A stretch of DNA of 5,843 nt from assembly GCA_013330385.1 (NCBI GenBank), contig DUIL01000135.1, positions 1-5,843 of the forward strand. The letters are read 5' to 3'. This DNA is from Candidatus Thalassarchaeaceae archaeon. GTDB taxonomy: Archaea; Thermoplasmatota; Poseidoniia; Poseidoniales; Thalassarchaeaceae. Made by a program: the position numbers and the translations under genes. How positions within the stretch are numbered: the first letter of the stretch is position 1; each line of letters begins with the position of its first letter. The notes beneath the pieces were generated by a model. That model did not search any database. It was not told where the DNA came from and saw only the letters and a program-made list of their open reading frames with translations. Shown here in pieces: positions 5,443 through 5,843 of this stretch.

Positions 5443-5843
5443 GTGAACCAATCATTCAATGATTCTATTAGGGCAGGTATCCCAACTAATTTCCCTGATC
5501 CTCCTACGTTCGACGAATCTGTCGACAGGGCTCCAAAACGACCCGACGTCCTTTCTCAAAATGAAAAATTACTTGCAGTAGAAAATGCGTTGCGATATTT
5601 CCCCCAAAAATGGCATGCCGAATTATCGAAAGAATTCTTTGACGAATTAGTTAGTGAAGGTCACATCACAATGCATCGGTTTAGGCCGAATTATGAAATG
5701 TATTCACGTCATATTGAGCAATATCCTGGTGATTGTTTGGCTGCTAAGGGTATTATGTTAATGATTCAGAACAACTTAGATCCAAAAGTGGCTCAATATC
5801 CTTATGATTTGATTACTTATGGTGGAAACGGAGCCGTATTCCA
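5443..5843 (+). CDS. hutU: Urocanate hydratase, long (eukaryote/Bacteroidetes-like) form, N-terminal part
   Basis: Urocanase uses tightly bound NAD+ to hydrate urocanate to 4-imidazolone-5-propionate, the second step of histidine degradation. The 133 complete codons in the window carry the N-terminal pattern of the long urocanases: GIPTNFPDPP, RAPKRPDVLS, LLAVENALRYFPQKWHAEL, EQYPGDCLAAKGIMLMIQNNLDPKVAQ, and YGGNGAVF at the window edge. The extension before NALRYFP and the wording YGGNGxVF match animal UROC1 and Bacteroidetes enzymes (roughly 660-680 residues); the shorter proteobacterial/Bacillus HutU (about 555) starts differently. The start is GTG 5443, four bases after the fchA stop; TTG 5440 is an in-frame alternative. 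The frame stays open to the end, so the catalytic and most NAD-binding residues lie outside. Genes for histidine ammonia-lyase and imidazolonepropionase may follow downstream. Confidence 0.95.
   Translation, partial: MNQSFNDSIRAGIPTNFPDPPTFDESVDRAPKRPDVLSQNEKLLAVENALRYFPQKWHAELSKEFFDELVSEGHITMHRFRPNYEMYSRHIEQYPGDCLAAKGIMLMIQNNLDPKVAQYPYDLITYGGNGAVF

Overview
The window looks like a chromosomal segment from a mesophilic, AT-leaning euryarchaeote. The archaeal calls rest on a proteasome-activating nucleotidase (PAN), an archaeal MBF1 and a Tsr3-type rRNA acp-transferase beside an archaeal-type methionyl-tRNA synthetase. The tetrahydrofolate-dependent histidine-degradation genes, with no sign of a methanogen C1 set, fit a heterotroph. 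A marine Poseidoniia (Marine Group II/III) or related Thermoplasmatota lineage is my best guess. That is inference; no rRNA gene is present to settle it. Gene density is very high: no gap exceeds about 75 bases, and no mobile elements, repeats, CRISPR arrays or RNA genes were seen.

Layout. Bases 1-1416 (+) hold the 3' part of metG, ending in a fused EMAPII-type tRNA-binding domain. It converges on a minus-strand pair, mbf1 (2439-1948) followed by tsr3 (1955-1413). The metG and tsr3 stop codons share one CTAG palindrome. A compact 75-base divergent intergenic region (2440-2514) separates mbf1 from the plus-strand gene pan (2515-3750). Then, all on the plus strand, come ftcD (3789-4826), a cyclodeaminase gene fchA (4827-5438) and the 5' end of a long-form urocanase gene hutU (5443 to beyond the window).

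How the genes work together. The left and middle parts are informational or housekeeping genes: tRNA charging, 16S rRNA hypermodification, a ribosome/TBP-linked HTH factor and proteasome unfolding. The right part is most of a histidine-utilisation cluster. HutU makes imidazolone propionate, an imidazolonepropionase not seen here would make formiminoglutamate, FtcD moves the formimino group to tetrahydrofolate, and FchA releases ammonia to give methenyl-tetrahydrofolate.

The most notable details are that ftcD and fchA lie in the same frame with only one TGA between them, so the pair is a single-stop-codon split of the mammalian FTCD fusion architecture, and that the urocanase is the long form known from animals and Bacteroidetes. 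I see no clearly undescribed system here.
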